This document shows, one piece after another, positions 19,184 to 28,543 of a stretch of 64,000 bases of DNA; position 1 is the stretch's first letter; the number at the start of each line of letters is the position of its first letter. This stretch comes from Saprospiraceae bacterium. Its GTDB lineage: Bacteria; Bacteroidota; Bacteroidia; Chitinophagales; Saprospiraceae. The stretch spans positions 20,439 through 84,438 of the forward strand of contig JAHDEC010000016.1 of the NCBI GenBank assembly GCA_020629035.1, written 5' to 3'. Under the pieces are notes generated by a model that searched no databases, was not told where the DNA came from, and saw nothing but the letters and a program-made list of their open reading frames with translations. Both the position numbers and the translations under genes were made by a program.

Positions 19184-19191
19184 TATATTTG
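19184..19191 (+). promoter_or_regulatory. Candidate -7 box of the SprB-type gene
   Basis: TATATTTG matches the Bacteroidota sigma-A -7 consensus TAnnTTTG, 56 bp before the ATG at 19248. A TTTG at 19166-19169 lies closer than the usual -33 spacing, so the upstream element is uncertain. Confidence 0.4.
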
Positions 19192-19247
19192 TCCTTGAAT
19201 TCCCATTCAAATCCAGTAAGCTATTAAGATCATTAACGAAGAAAACT

Positions 19248-22200
19248 ATGAAACGCAATATTTGTGTGAGCATATTTATATATGCATTACTATGTATAAG
19301 CTCTGTTGGATATTCTCAAATTGCTTGCAACCAAACTCAAGTAAATATTACTTGTGGTGGAAATAATAATGGGGCAGCCAATGTAGATCCAACAGGTGGA
19401 GTGGCACCCTATGATTATAGCTGGAGTCATAACGCTGGATTAAATGCACCTATGGCATTTCCCATTGGTGCTGGCAATTATACCGTAACTATTACAGATA
19501 GTGCAGGAGCTAATACCACTTGCAACTTTACGCTAACTGCTCCTCCGTTAATTGAAATTAATGAGATAGAAGAGACAAATCCAAGTTGTGGTTTGGATAA
19601 TGGAATTTTGGAAATTTTTGCTACACCCAAAGATTCCGATCCGAATAGTACAAATTTAATGTACAGTATAGATGGTGGATTTAGCTTTCAATCCAGTAAT
19701 TTATTTACAGGATTACCTGCAGCAGATTATTTAGTTATTGTTTTAGATGGTGATTTTTGTTTTGCTTCAGAAAGTCCTCAGCTAGTGGGTACACCTCCTC
19801 TAGAATTAAGTTTGGTGCCCGAGTGTGATATTGCAGGAGGAAATATTAATGTTGATTTAACTGTTACTGGAGGAACACCAGATTATGATTATAATTGGGT
19901 AGGACCTGGTGGAACGTATATCACTAGAAACTTAGTGAATGTACCACAAGGGACATACAATCTAACAGTAACAGATAGGGTAGGTTGTGAGAATTATGGA
20001 TCAGTTAGCTTATCAAACTGTTGTTCAGGCATGAGCTTTTGTGGTGCAGATGTAACGGATTCTGGTTGTTCAGGTGAGAACACAGGTTCAATAAGTATGA
20101 ACCCATCAGGGGGCTTAGCACCTTATGACTATAGTTGGTCTCATGACAATACTTTAAGTTCAAATACAGCTAGCAATCTGGGTGCAGGATTATACATGGT
20201 TACCATTGTAGATGCAAATGGATGTGAATCTATCTGCGATTATACTATTTCAGAAACAGGCGCTAATTTGATTGATGATATCATAATTAATGATGCTGCA
20301 TGTGGATTAAGTGATGGTTCAATTGAGGTTTTGGCCTCAGTAGCTACAGGTTCAGGCACATGCGATTTGATGTATAGTTTTGATGGAGGAAGTAGTTTTT
20401 CCGATACAAATATTGCACAAAATTTAGAGGCAGGAGCCTATGATATTGTGGTAAGCTGTGGAGATTGCAGTGAAACAGCAATAGCTGAAGTTGGTAATAC
20501 AAACGGCGTTCACATCATGAGTATTAATCCATATTGTATAATGGATGGCTCAATCAGTATAGATGTTAATATTACTATGGGCACAGCTCCTTTTGTATTT
20601 AGTTGGGCTGGTCCTAATGGATTTAGCTCTTCTGACGAAGATTTAATGGGTGTCGAACCGGGAGAATATAGCTTAAGCGTTATAGATGCAAATGGTTGCG
20701 AAGCAAGTGCTTCTACAAGTCTATATACACCAATTATCGAAGATGTAAATGTTTCAGGATTTACTTGTACAGGAAATGATGGGGTGATTAGTATCGATGC
20801 TATTTACCCTAATTCTGGTTCGGGATCTTGTGAAATTGAATTTAGTATCAATGGTGGTGCTAATTACCAAAAGAGTCCAAACTTTGAAAATCTTAATCCT
20901 GGTACGTTTGATATTGTCGTTAAAGGATGTGAAAATTGTCTAGCAGAAACACAGATAACAGTTGATCAACCAGATTGCTTTGGCTCGGTGGGTGATTTTG
21001 TATGGAATGATATTGATGGTGATGGAATCCAAGATCCAGGTGAGGAAGGAATTCCAAATGTCCGGGTGGAATTAAGAGATTGTTTTGGGGTTTTAATTGC
21101 TGTGAGATACACGGATATAAACGGCTACTATAGCTTTGATATCGTTAATGTGGGTGAATTCTATGTACAGTTTTACTTTGATAGTGATTACTTAGTTTCT
21201 GAAGCTAATCAAGGTGGAAATGATAATGTAGATAGTGATGTAGGTAATTTTAATGGACCAAACACAACTCAGAAATTCACTGTACAGTCCAATGAAAATG
21301 TTGATAATATTGATTTAGGTTTATATAACTGTGTGAAAATTGGTGAGAGCGTATGGTTTGATACAAATGGAAACGATATTCAAGATCCAAATGAAAATGG
21401 GATTAATGGACTTAAAGTCCTACTTTACCGTTGGATTGGGGGAGAAGCAGTCCTTTGGGATTACACCTACACTGGTCATAAGCCAGGAACAGCATCAGAT
21501 GATGGATTTTACCAATTCTGTGTACCTCCAGGTAATTATTACATCAATTTTGATATGACGATACCTTCACTAGTTCGTGTTGTACCTCATATTGGTTCAG
21601 AAGCCACAGATAGTGATATAGATGGGTCAAATGGTCAAGGAACTACTGGAACATTTACGGTAGTTGCAGGAGTTGACAATTTGGAGATTGGTGCAGGTTA
21701 CTATGGTCAAGCAACATTGGGAGATAGAGTATGGATAGATCAAAATAATGATGGTATCCGTGACTTAAATGAGCCTAGAATTGGAAATGTTAAGGTACAG
21801 GCGTTTAATGTGAATTCTCAACGTTTGATTAGAACAACGTTTACAAATCCTAATGGTGAATATATTATTGAAGATCTGGCTAAGGACAACTACTTTGTAA
21901 AAGTAACCCCTCCTGCAGGTTATACGTTTACCTCTGCAAATGTTGGAGATGAAGATACAGATAGTGACATTGATCATAGTAATGGTTTAAATACTACTAG
22001 GATTGTATCAACTGCTCCAGGTGAACACTCACCAAATATTGATGCAGGTTTACGATTTAGTGTACTACCTCTAGGCTTAAGTCAGTTCTACGGAGAATTT
22101 GTAAATGGAGCAAACCAAATTAATTGGTCTACACTGGATGAAAGTAATTTGATGAGTTATGAGTTGTTAAGAATGGATGAAACATCAGGCACTTTTGAAA

Positions 22201-22619
22201 AGATAGCTGAAATTGTGTCAAACAACAAGACTAACTATACTTATAACGATGAGAAAATAGAGGCTAACTCTGGATACTATTATCAGTTAAATGCCATAGA
22301 TAATAATCAAGAGTCAACCTTGAGTGAGATCATTTATGTTAAAACACCAGGTTTAGATGGTGAGGAAGGAAGCTTATCGTTTACTATGTTCCCGAATCCT
22401 GCATCTGATTATGCAATCATAAATCTAGAAGATGAAATGATAGCTGCTGGTTACGAGATTTCAATAACAAACAATGATGGTCAAAGGGTTGCGATTCAAA
22501 CCCTATCAACTGGTAAGCAAGTACATTTGGACTTAACAACGCTTAGTCCTGGTGTTTATCATGTAAAACTTAGCTCTGGAAATAATACAGGAACTAAAAA
22601 ATTAGTTCACATAAGATAA
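19248..22619 (+). CDS. Large adhesin-like protein: SprB repeats, SdrD-B domains, T9SS type A
   Basis: Secreted surface protein of 1123 aa. After a signal peptide (about 1-24) come two SprB-type repeats, each with a Cys-Gly-rich start and a G-G-x-x-P-Y-D-Y-S-W-S core (about 28-105 and 270-340). Related cysteine-containing repeats fill the span to about 575. Three SdrD-B/Cna-B-like domains follow, each opening with V-W-x-D-x-(N/D)-x-(D/N)-G-I-x-D (near 585, 700 and 825). Next is a fibronectin-like segment (about 945-1035), and the C-terminal FPNPASD...LVHIR is a type A T9SS sorting domain. By analogy with SprB-type proteins it could serve adhesion or gliding; this is inferred. Confidence 0.85.
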   Translation: MKRNICVSIFIYALLCISSVGYSQIACNQTQVNITCGGNNNGAANVDPTGGVAPYDYSWSHNAGLNAPMAFPIGAGNYTVTITDSAGANTTCNFTLTAPPLIEINEIEETNPSCGLDNGILEIFATPKDSDPNSTNLMYSIDGGFSFQSSNLFTGLPAADYLVIVLDGDFCFASESPQLVGTPPLELSLVPECDIAGGNINVDLTVTGGTPDYDYNWVGPGGTYITRNLVNVPQGTYNLTVTDRVGCENYGSVSLSNCCSGMSFCGADVTDSGCSGENTGSISMNPSGGLAPYDYSWSHDNTLSSNTASNLGAGLYMVTIVDANGCESICDYTISETGANLIDDIIINDAACGLSDGSIEVLASVATGSGTCDLMYSFDGGSSFSDTNIAQNLEAGAYDIVVSCGDCSETAIAEVGNTNGVHIMSINPYCIMDGSISIDVNITMGTAPFVFSWAGPNGFSSSDEDLMGVEPGEYSLSVIDANGCEASASTSLYTPIIEDVNVSGFTCTGNDGVISIDAIYPNSGSGSCEIEFSINGGANYQKSPNFENLNPGTFDIVVKGCENCLAETQITVDQPDCFGSVGDFVWNDIDGDGIQDPGEEGIPNVRVELRDCFGVLIAVRYTDINGYYSFDIVNVGEFYVQFYFDSDYLVSEANQGGNDNVDSDVGNFNGPNTTQKFTVQSNENVDNIDLGLYNCVKIGESVWFDTNGNDIQDPNENGINGLKVLLYRWIGGEAVLWDYTYTGHKPGTASDDGFYQFCVPPGNYYINFDMTIPSLVRVVPHIGSEATDSDIDGSNGQGTTGTFTVVAGVDNLEIGAGYYGQATLGDRVWIDQNNDGIRDLNEPRIGNVKVQAFNVNSQRLIRTTFTNPNGEYIIEDLAKDNYFVKVTPPAGYTFTSANVGDEDTDSDIDHSNGLNTTRIVSTAPGEHSPNIDAGLRFSVLPLGLSQFYGEFVNGANQINWSTLDESNLMSYELLRMDETSGTFEKIAEIVSNNKTNYTYNDEKIEANSGYYYQLNAIDNNQESTLSEIIYVKTPGLDGEEGSLSFTMFPNPASDYAIINLEDEMIAAGYEISITNNDGQRVAIQTLSTGKQVHLDLTTLSPGVYHVKLSSGNNTGTKKLVHIR

Positions 22620-22636
22620 ATTGAAAAAATGCATTA

Positions 22637-22669
22637 AAAAGCCACTCATTTTTTGAGTGGTTTTTTTTT
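22637..22669 (+). terminator. Intrinsic terminator after the adhesin gene
   Basis: CCACTCA (22642-22648) and TGAGTGG (22654-22660) form a 7-bp stem with a T-rich 5-nt loop, preceded by A5 and followed by T9. It lies 22 bp after the stop codon of the T9SS adhesin. Confidence 0.85.
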
Positions 22670-22708
22670 GTAATATATTGTAATCAAGCTCGTTTTATCA
22701 ACATACCC

Positions 22709-24091
22709 ATGGAGAGAAGATTAATTGCCAAACTATTTTATTTCGTGGTGTTGCTAGCATCACTTAGCTCTTGTCACAAGAAGTATCAAGCTTTAGATTC
22801 ATCCCTAGATCAATCCTTAATGAAATTTGAAAATCAACCACTTTCTCAATTAACTATTGATGCCTCCATTAATCGAGAAAATTTAAATCGGTTTGTAAAT
22901 ACAAGTATTGAAGAAATATTAGCCAAACAATCGGCTGTAAATTTGGAAGGCTTCGATGTGAGATTTAGTAAGTATGATGAAGTCAATGTCGGCTTAACAG
23001 GAAAAACTGTTTCAACTAAATTACCTATTAATTTAAGTATTAGTAAAGATGTCGTTATCGGAAAAATAACGGCCAAAGGTGCTTTGCAACTCTTTCTTAG
23101 TACCGAAATCAATATTGATGAATACTGGAATTTATCCACGATAACTAAAGTCATAGATTATGAATGGCTAGAGCCGCTCAAGTTAGTTTCAGGATTTGGG
23201 ATATCACTCGAATCTATGGCAAATAATATATTAGACTCAAGCATAGATAAAATTACAAACGAAATCGATCAACAAATTCGATCAAAGGTTTCACTGCCGA
23301 ATTTGCTACGAGCTAACATGCACCAAATTGAAGGCCCATTCGCACTAGCTAAACTTTCCAAAGAAAAGTTAAATATTGCTTGGTCTGATTTTACGGTAGA
23401 ACCAGCAACTAATTCATTAGGAAATATAAATCTTAAACTTGGGGCTAGGGCAGCCATGCAATTAAATGAACAAAGTACTAAAAGGGCTATGGATGAACTA
23501 CCATCACTTGCATGGCAGCAAATGTTAGCTGGGGAAAGGAATTTAATCAAATTACCATTGAATCTGTCGATGGATAGCTTAAACAATATCATTAAAGAAA
23601 AAGTAGTAGGACAAGTCCTCGATCAAGGCAATAAGCGCATAAAAATTGAAGCAGTTAGCATCGCTGAGAAATCGTCAATGCTTTACCTTAGTTCTCTTCT
23701 CTCAGGTGATTACAATGGGACGATGGAAATGGCATGTAGGCCGCTTTATGACGCAAAAGCCAATAAATTTAATTTGAACGAATTATCGCTCAAGTTCACA
23801 TCCAAGAACAAGTTAAAACAAGTGGGCCTGAATTTATTTAAAGGTCGCATCAAGAAGGAAATTGAGAAAAGTATTTTACTTGAGTTAGACGGAATGCGGG
23901 ATATGTTAAAACCCCTTATTAACCAGCAATTAGCAAGTATTGAACAACAACGAGGCGTTAAATTAATGTTGGATTTAGATAAGATAGAATTGGGTAATTT
24001 CTTTATAAAAAATCAACAGGTTAACGCCTTGATTTTAGTTGATACTAACTTGAAAGTCCATGTCGAGGATCTGTACAAATTAGCCAAGTGA
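22709..24091 (+). CDS. DUF4403-like lipoprotein
   Basis: Envelope protein of 460 aa with a lipoprotein signal peptide (lipobox SLSSC, Cys22). The repeated pattern of short beta strands and amphipathic helices (LPINLSIS, LPLNLSMDSLNNII, repeated K-x-x-L-N-x-x) resembles DUF4403, a Bacteroidota family related to lipid-binding BPI/SMP-like folds. That relationship is family-level knowledge and recognition here is by pattern only. The gene follows a terminator and has no close neighbour, so it is probably monocistronic. Function is unknown. Confidence 0.6.
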   Translation: MERRLIAKLFYFVVLLASLSSCHKKYQALDSSLDQSLMKFENQPLSQLTIDASINRENLNRFVNTSIEEILAKQSAVNLEGFDVRFSKYDEVNVGLTGKTVSTKLPINLSISKDVVIGKITAKGALQLFLSTEINIDEYWNLSTITKVIDYEWLEPLKLVSGFGISLESMANNILDSSIDKITNEIDQQIRSKVSLPNLLRANMHQIEGPFALAKLSKEKLNIAWSDFTVEPATNSLGNINLKLGARAAMQLNEQSTKRAMDELPSLAWQQMLAGERNLIKLPLNLSMDSLNNIIKEKVVGQVLDQGNKRIKIEAVSIAEKSSMLYLSSLLSGDYNGTMEMACRPLYDAKANKFNLNELSLKFTSKNKLKQVGLNLFKGRIKKEIEKSILLELDGMRDMLKPLINQQLASIEQQRGVKLMLDLDKIELGNFFIKNQQVNALILVDTNLKVHVEDLYKLAK

Positions 24092-24213
24092 GTGTCAAAT
24101 TTGAATTGAAATCCAGTTTTTCAATATATTAGCTGCGTACACCCACCTAAAAAAACTATTTTTGCGATCTAAATGCAATATCATTACTCATTCTAATGAC
24201 AAAATAGTTTATC

Positions 24214-25704
24214 ATGTTCAAGTACTTTTTAGGAAATAGCCCAAAGTGGTTTAAGTTTACAATTCTAGGTTTTCTGATTTTCAATATATTCTCATTTTTT
24301 GTTCTTGGGAAAACAATAACGGCTTGGATCTTTATTTTGGAATTTATCTTCTGTCTTGCAATGGCTCTAAAATGCTATCCATTGCAGTCCGGAGGCCTGC
24401 TTGCAATTCAGGTAATAGCCTTAGGTTTAACTACAGCCCATCATTCCTATTATGAGGTCAAGGCTAATTTGCCCGTCATTTTGTTGTTAGTGTTTATGGT
24501 GGCTGGGATCTATTTTATGAAGCCTTTATTGATGTATATATTCAGTAAGGTTTTTACTAAAATCAAATCCAAACTGGTTGTTTCTTTACTCTTCGTGTTT
24601 CTTTCGGCCGTGTTATCTGCCTTCCTTGATGCCTTGACGGTGACCGCTGTTCTTATAAGTGTATCAGTTGGTTTTTATGGTGTTTACCACAAGATCCATT
24701 CTAGTTCTGCAGATTATGATGGTAGTGGAGTAAAAGATAAAAAAGAATTGAGTGGAGAAACCTTAGAACAATTTAGAAGTTTTCTAAGGAGTTTAGTAAT
24801 GCATGGTGTTGTAGGAACAGCACTAGGAGGTGTGTGTACCTTGGTAGGTGAACCTCAGAATTTGCTTATCGGCGAACGAATGGGCTGGGATTTTGTGGAC
24901 TTCTTTCTAAAAATGGCACCCATTACACTACCAGTCTTAGTCCTAGGAATGTTGACAACTGTACTATTAGAACTTACAGGATGGTTTGGATTCGGAGCTA
25001 AATTACCAGATGTTGCAAGAGGAATTATAGCTCGCTATACAGAAGAGCAGGATAAAAATAGAACTGATAAAGAAAAATATAATCTACGTATTCAAGCCAT
25101 CGGGGGTATTTTATTAATAGTGGGTTTAGCACTTCATGTCGCAGAGGTTGGTCTAATTGGTTTAGGCTTAATCATCTTTTTGACAGCCTTTATGGGGATT
25201 ATTGAAGAACATAGTCTTGGTAAGGCTTTCGAAGAAGCACTTCCATTTACAGGATTGCTTGTTGTATTTTTTGTCATTGTAGCGATGATCCATGATCAGC
25301 ATTTATTTAGTCCAATCATTGAATGGGCATTAGCAAAGGATCCTTCAAAGCAGCCAGCTATATTTTATTTAGCTAATGGAGTACTTTCGATGATTAGTGA
25401 TAATGTATTTGTAGCTACAGTATATATTAACGAACTGCAACAAGTATTCGATGGAGCTGATATGACTGCTGAGGCCAAACTTGCAGTAAGAGAACAGTAT
25501 GAGAGTTTAGCTATCGCTGTGAATACAGGAACGAATTTACCAAGTGTAGCAACACCGAACGGACAAGCTGCCTTCTTGTTTTTATTGACATCAGCATTGG
25601 CACCATTAATTAATTTGTCATACATGAAGATGGTAAAAATGGCTTTCCCTTATACCATCGTTCTGGGATTGGGAGGTTTGTTTTTCTTACTTATGAATAC
25701 ATAA
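24214..25704 (+). CDS. nhaB: Na+/H+ antiporter NhaB
   Basis: Inner-membrane sodium/proton antiporter (496 aa, about 12 helices). The sequence closely follows the well-known gammaproteobacterial NhaB: the N-terminal [28 protein letters not shown] (about 46-63), [14 protein letters not shown], the [12 protein letters not shown] segment (about 136-147) and [12 protein letters not shown] (about 207-218). It exports Na+ using the proton gradient, as expected for a marine or saline habitat. A TATTTTTG -7-like box lies at 24157-24164, 49 bp upstream. Confidence 0.92.
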   Translation: MFKYFLGNSPKWFKFTILGFLIFNIFSFFVLGKTITAWIFILEFIFCLAMALKCYPLQSGGLLAIQVIALGLTTAHHSYYEVKANLPVILLLVFMVAGIYFMKPLLMYIFSKVFTKIKSKLVVSLLFVFLSAVLSAFLDALTVTAVLISVSVGFYGVYHKIHSSSADYDGSGVKDKKELSGETLEQFRSFLRSLVMHGVVGTALGGVCTLVGEPQNLLIGERMGWDFVDFFLKMAPITLPVLVLGMLTTVLLELTGWFGFGAKLPDVARGIIARYTEEQDKNRTDKEKYNLRIQAIGGILLIVGLALHVAEVGLIGLGLIIFLTAFMGIIEEHSLGKAFEEALPFTGLLVVFFVIVAMIHDQHLFSPIIEWALAKDPSKQPAIFYLANGVLSMISDNVFVATVYINELQQVFDGADMTAEAKLAVREQYESLAIAVNTGTNLPSVATPNGQAAFLFLLTSALAPLINLSYMKMVKMAFPYTIVLGLGGLFFLLMNT

Positions 25705-25766
25705 CAAAAAATGACATTGGACAACAAAACCAAACTAGTAAATAGTTTTAAAGTTGTTAATTACTG

Positions 25767-26762
25767 ATGGCTAAAATTGCAAACATAGATTTAGGAGATT
25801 TTCCACTATTACTTGCTCCGATGGAGGATGTAAGCGATCCACCTTTTCGAGCATTGTGTAAGAAGCAAGGATGTGATATGATGTACACAGAATTTATTTC
25901 TGTAGAAGGTCTAATCCGTGATGCTTACAAAAGTGTAGAGAAACTTGATATCTATGATGAAGAAAGACCGATAGGCATCCAAATCTTTGGAGCCGAAATA
26001 GATTCTATGCGGAGAGCAGCAGAAATCGTCGAAGAGGCAAAGCCTGAAGTGCTCGATATAAATTTTGGCTGCCCCGTCAAGAAGGTGGTTTGTAAGATGG
26101 CCGGCGCAGGTATCTTGCAGGATATACCTAAAATGGTTAAGTTAACGGAGGAAATTGTTAAAGCTACAAATCTTCCAGTCACGGTAAAAACCAGGCTTGG
26201 ATGGGATGACAACACGATCTTTATTGAGGATGTTGCTGAGCGATTACAAGATGTGGGTATACAAGCATTGAGTATACATGGGCGAACGAGAAAACAAATG
26301 TATAAGGGTGAGGCTGACTGGACTAAGATTGGTAAAATAAAAGAAAACCCTAGAATACACATCCCCATATTCGGAAATGGAGATATCAATTCTCCGCAGA
26401 AAGCGCTAGAGTATAAGGAGAGATACGGTGTTGATGGTGTTATGATTGGACGAGCATCTATAGGTTATCCATGGATTTTTAGAGAGATAAAGCATTACGT
26501 AGCTACCGGCGAAATACTAGATCCACCGACACTAGATGAAAGGGTAGACATGGCTATTCAGCATTTGACACACTCATTAGAATGGAAAAACGAACGTCTG
26601 GGTGTTTTAGAAATGAGAAGGCATTATACAAACTACTTTAGAGGTTTGCCAAATATTAAACACTTTAGGTCTAAGTTAGTTACCTCCCTTGTTCCAGCAG
26701 AAATTTTTGAAACTTTAGAGTTAATTCGTTCCACCTACGCGGGACATCCAATGGCTTGCTAA
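25767..26762 (+). CDS. dusB: tRNA-dihydrouridine synthase
   Basis: FMN-dependent TIM-barrel enzyme that reduces uridine to dihydrouridine in the tRNA D-loop. Visible motifs are LAPMEDVSDPPFRAL (15-29, FMN site), the catalytic cysteine in NFGCPVKKV (Cys102), TVKTRLGWD (about 138-146), IHGRTRKQMYKG and GNGDI, all in the expected order. The length is 331 aa. It is followed four bases later by cca, so the two tRNA-processing genes form an operon. The B subtype is chosen by overall similarity and is probable, not proven. Confidence 0.9.
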   Translation: MAKIANIDLGDFPLLLAPMEDVSDPPFRALCKKQGCDMMYTEFISVEGLIRDAYKSVEKLDIYDEERPIGIQIFGAEIDSMRRAAEIVEEAKPEVLDINFGCPVKKVVCKMAGAGILQDIPKMVKLTEEIVKATNLPVTVKTRLGWDDNTIFIEDVAERLQDVGIQALSIHGRTRKQMYKGEADWTKIGKIKENPRIHIPIFGNGDINSPQKALEYKERYGVDGVMIGRASIGYPWIFREIKHYVATGEILDPPTLDERVDMAIQHLTHSLEWKNERLGVLEMRRHYTNYFRGLPNIKHFRSKLVTSLVPAEIFETLELIRSTYAGHPMAC

Positions 26763-26766
26763 ATCC

Positions 26767-28188
26767 ATGCATAAAATTAGTTATAGTCATAACGAACAAT
26801 CTATAATAGATGCGCTTTGTGTTGCAGCATCATCGCAAAAAGTAGAAGCTTATCTCGTTGGCGGTTTTGTAAGAGATAAACTTTTAGGTCGTCCTACTAA
26901 TGATATCGATGTGGTTTGTGTAGGTAGTGGAATCGAATTCGCTAAAGCTTTTAGTAAGGTGATGAATGGACATCATAAGGTCAATGTGTTTCCAAACTTT
27001 GGAACTGCACAAGTGGTGTGTAAGGACTATGATGTCGAATTTGTAGGGGCACGTAAAGAATCATATCGGAGTGAGTCCCGAAAACCAATCGTAGAAAATG
27101 GCACGATAGAGGACGATCAGCAAAGAAGAGATTTTACGATAAATGCACTGGCTATAAGTCTAAATAATGAAACCAAAGGAGAACTAGTAGATCCATTTAA
27201 TGGAATAGACGATTTAAAGAATAAGCGCATCGTCACCCCATTAGCACCGGACCAAACCTTTTCTGACGACCCATTACGGATGTTGCGTGCCATCAGATTC
27301 GCTACCCAACTAAATTTTAAAATTGATCCAAAAACCTTGGCGAGTATTGCTGAGCAAAAGGAACGAATAAGCATAATTTCTGCAGAGCGAATCATCACAG
27401 AGTTGACGAAGATTATGCAGTCAAAAGTCCCTTCTATTGGATTTGAGTATCTTTTCGATACTGGTTTGTTAGCGCTTATTTTACCTACCATACATGCTTT
27501 GCATGGAGTCGAAGTCAAAAATGGAATTGGGCATAAGGATAACTTTTACCATACAATCAAAGTGTTAGATAATGTAGCTGAAATGAGTGATAACATTTGG
27601 TTGAGATGGGCTGCTTTATACCACGATGTAGGAAAACCGAAGTCCAAACGATTTGATGAGAAATTAGGATGGACCTTTCATGGCCATGACATGATAGGTG
27701 CCAATATGATCAAAAAGATATTTAAGCGTTTAAAGCTCCCTTTAGATCATCGGATGCATTATGTGGCCAAGATGGTTAGACTGCATTTAAGACCTATATC
27801 CCTTACTAAAACAGATATTACTGATTCTGCAGTACGACGAATGATTTTTGATAGTGGAGAAGATGTGGACGATTTGATGTTGCTATGTAGGGCTGATATT
27901 ACATCTAAAAATGAATTTAAAGTCAAACGATATCAGAAAAACTACGATATTCTACTGCAGAAAATCGAAGAAATCGAAGAAAAAGACCGATTAAGAAATT
28001 GGCAACCTCCGATTTCTGGTGAAGAAATTATGGCTGCCTTTGGATTAAAACCCTGTAAAACCGTGGGAACGATTAAGTTAGCCATTAGAGAAGCAATTCT
28101 AAATGGTGATATCGAAAATAACTATGAGGACGCCAAATTATACATGATTGAGACTGGCAAAATACACGGTCTAGAATACCTGAGTTAA
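26767..28188 (+). CDS. cca: CCA tRNA nucleotidyltransferase with HD domain
   Basis: Adds or repairs the 3'-CCA end of tRNAs. The class II nucleotidyltransferase head has VGGFVRDKLLGRPTNDIDVV (31-50) with the DxD metal site (Asp46, Asp48). An RRDFTINA segment (about 118-125) and the DPLRMLRAIRF helix follow. A C-terminal HD phosphohydrolase domain (WAALYHDVGKPK, near 280-291, and a later H-x-x-x-H stretch) is present. At 473 aa it is a normal HD-type protein. Some related enzymes act as poly(A) polymerases, but the HD domain favours CCA addition. Confidence 0.92.
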   Translation: MHKISYSHNEQSIIDALCVAASSQKVEAYLVGGFVRDKLLGRPTNDIDVVCVGSGIEFAKAFSKVMNGHHKVNVFPNFGTAQVVCKDYDVEFVGARKESYRSESRKPIVENGTIEDDQQRRDFTINALAISLNNETKGELVDPFNGIDDLKNKRIVTPLAPDQTFSDDPLRMLRAIRFATQLNFKIDPKTLASIAEQKERISIISAERIITELTKIMQSKVPSIGFEYLFDTGLLALILPTIHALHGVEVKNGIGHKDNFYHTIKVLDNVAEMSDNIWLRWAALYHDVGKPKSKRFDEKLGWTFHGHDMIGANMIKKIFKRLKLPLDHRMHYVAKMVRLHLRPISLTKTDITDSAVRRMIFDSGEDVDDLMLLCRADITSKNEFKVKRYQKNYDILLQKIEEIEEKDRLRNWQPPISGEEIMAAFGLKPCKTVGTIKLAIREAILNGDIENNYEDAKLYMIETGKIHGLEYLS

Positions 28189-28543
28189 ACCCCAGAATCT
28201 TACCTACTTTTAGTTGTTTTAGTTCTAATTTAAAATACTTACTTGTTTGTATGTAATTCGTTAAATATAATATTTTGTAATATATTATAAGATGATTATG
28301 AGAATAATATACATATATAAAATTGTTAATATTAAATAAGGACTTATTTCTTTACGTTCATAAAATTAAAAAAGGATATAATAAATTTGCCTTTTGAAGA
28401 CGGTTTCAGATTAAGTTTCAACAATCATCCCCAAAAAACTTATCAATGGATAAGTCTGGAGATAGCCGTCTTCAATTTTATTTCCTCTCTTATTTTTTCC
28501 CACTACATATTTGATTATTTTCAAGTTCACTATACATGTGCTC
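28189..28543. other. 355-bp intergenic region before the symporter
   Basis: The left half is extremely AT-rich and holds TGTAATATAT at 28276-28285. The right half contains the structured element at 28394-28475. After that a pyrimidine-rich stretch leads to the symporter start. No coding ORF was found. Confidence 0.6.
28394..28475 (+). promoter_or_regulatory. Candidate structured leader RNA upstream of the symporter
   Basis: A perfect 10-bp outer stem, TTGAAGACGG (28394-28403) with CCGTCTTCAA (28466-28475), encloses 62 nt. Inside are CAGA (28407-28410) able to pair with TCTG (28455-28458) and a 7-bp hairpin ACTTATC-AATG-GATAAGT (28438-28455). TTTTATTT follows the outer stem. The layout resembles a riboswitch or attenuator 68 nt before the ATG. 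I do not recognise the class. A plain terminator with a large loop is the simple alternative. Confidence 0.45.

Larger units (their letters stand above)
18819..19247. other. 429-bp intergenic region between divergent cysQ and the SprB-type gene
   Basis: Very AT-rich. It contains the cysQ promoter box near its left end, a strong rightward intrinsic terminator (18974-19007) with no gene in front of it, and a rightward -7 box (19184-19191) before the adhesin. ATTACATATT occurs twice (near 19120 and 19150), and the sequence TGTAATATAT at 19168. No ORF with coding character is seen. Confidence 0.6.
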
